64,000 bases of DNA from Hydrogenophaga sp. (GTDB lineage: Bacteria > Pseudomonadota > Gammaproteobacteria > Burkholderiales > Burkholderiaceae_C): positions 1 through 64,000 of the forward strand of contig NZ_JAHVAB010000059.1 in NCBI RefSeq assembly GCF_019264445.1. The letters are read 5' to 3'. Below are positions 64,000-64,000 of the stretch, one piece after another. Position 1 is the stretch's first letter. Each line of letters opens with the position of its first letter. Under the pieces are notes generated by a model. The model saw nothing but the letters and a program-made list of their open reading frames with translations, did no database searches and was not told the DNA's origin. The translations under genes and the position numbers were made by a program.

Positions 64000-64000
64000 A
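63996..64000 (+). CDS. Start of a gene cut by the window end
   Basis: ATG at 63996 is preceded by CAGGAG at a good distance, so it is very likely the start of the LysR-divergent gene. Only the first two codons lie in the window; no product can be given. Confidence 0.55.

Overview
The window is high-GC DNA packed with short-gapped operons and divergent LysR/operon pairs. It looks like a chromosomal segment of a betaproteobacterium of the Comamonadaceae type (Hydrogenophaga, Acidovorax and relatives are the closest feel). The reasons are a split methionine synthase, a GTP-dependent PEP carboxykinase, several orphan Bug/TctC solute-binding proteins, tandem pirins, many LysR regulators, and GC-rich intergenic repeats of the kind common in that family. 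I saw no rRNA, tRNA, insertion sequence, prophage or CRISPR array. The assignment rests on gene content only.

Layout. 1-4.3 kb: tail of an aldehyde dehydrogenase, a DoxX protein, a small membrane protein and the cobalamin/SAM half of MetH behind an S-adenosylhomocysteine riboswitch. 4.3-10.2 kb: a NifA-like sigma-54 activator, a 13-bp inverted-repeat activator site, a consensus -24/-12 promoter, and a rhodanese / OsmC / acyl-CoA-dehydrogenase-like / rubredoxin-oxidoreductase operon. 10.2-16.6 kb: an XRE regulator facing an apparently catalytically dead helicase-like fragment, an RlmN-like enzyme coupled to an LhgO-like oxidase, and a LysR gene facing two pirins. 16.6-23.0 kb: YitT, cyanase, a nitrate/cyanate-type ABC transporter and a two-component system beside its likely operator. 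23.1-28.5 kb: a cNMP-binding protein, TerC behind a manganese (yybP-ykoY) riboswitch, the homocysteine half of MetH, a rhodanese and RecQ. 28.6-41.7 kb: a twin-AAA+ ATPase, threonine ammonia-lyase, an MscS-like protein, a thioesterase, a 47-residue membrane protein, pckG, a LysR gene, a phosphoesterase, a universal stress protein, TetR and a fasciclin protein. 41.8-49.1 kb: an ArgP-like regulator facing a D-amino-acid dehydrogenase, and a LysR gene facing a four-gene AtuA-type operon coupled by ATGA overlaps. 49.1-56.8 kb: penicillin-acylase-family hydrolase, D-tartrate-dehydratase-like enolase, SDR, Bug protein and DapA-like lyase under a divergent LysR gene. 56.8-64.0 kb: an M14 peptidase, a compact NicX/NicD-like set with a flavin reductase and a MarR regulator, a DMT permease and a LysR gene.

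How the parts work together. The two MetH halves must act jointly but lie about 21 kb apart, and only the B12/SAM half carries the SAH riboswitch. The sigma-54 operon looks like a self-contained sulfur/redox module: sulfur transfer, a thiol protein, a flavin oxidase or oxygenase, and a rubredoxin electron-transfer protein. The cyanate block pairs uptake with hydrolysis to ammonia and CO2. The 57.7-62.0 kb block has the parts expected for cleaving a dihydroxypyridine ring: a ring dioxygenase with all three metal ligands, an amide-type alpha/beta hydrolase, a flavin enzyme, a flavin reductase and a MarR repressor. The least described items are the sigma-54 sulfur/redox operon, the pyridine-type cluster and the dead helicase fragment with its palindromic operator.
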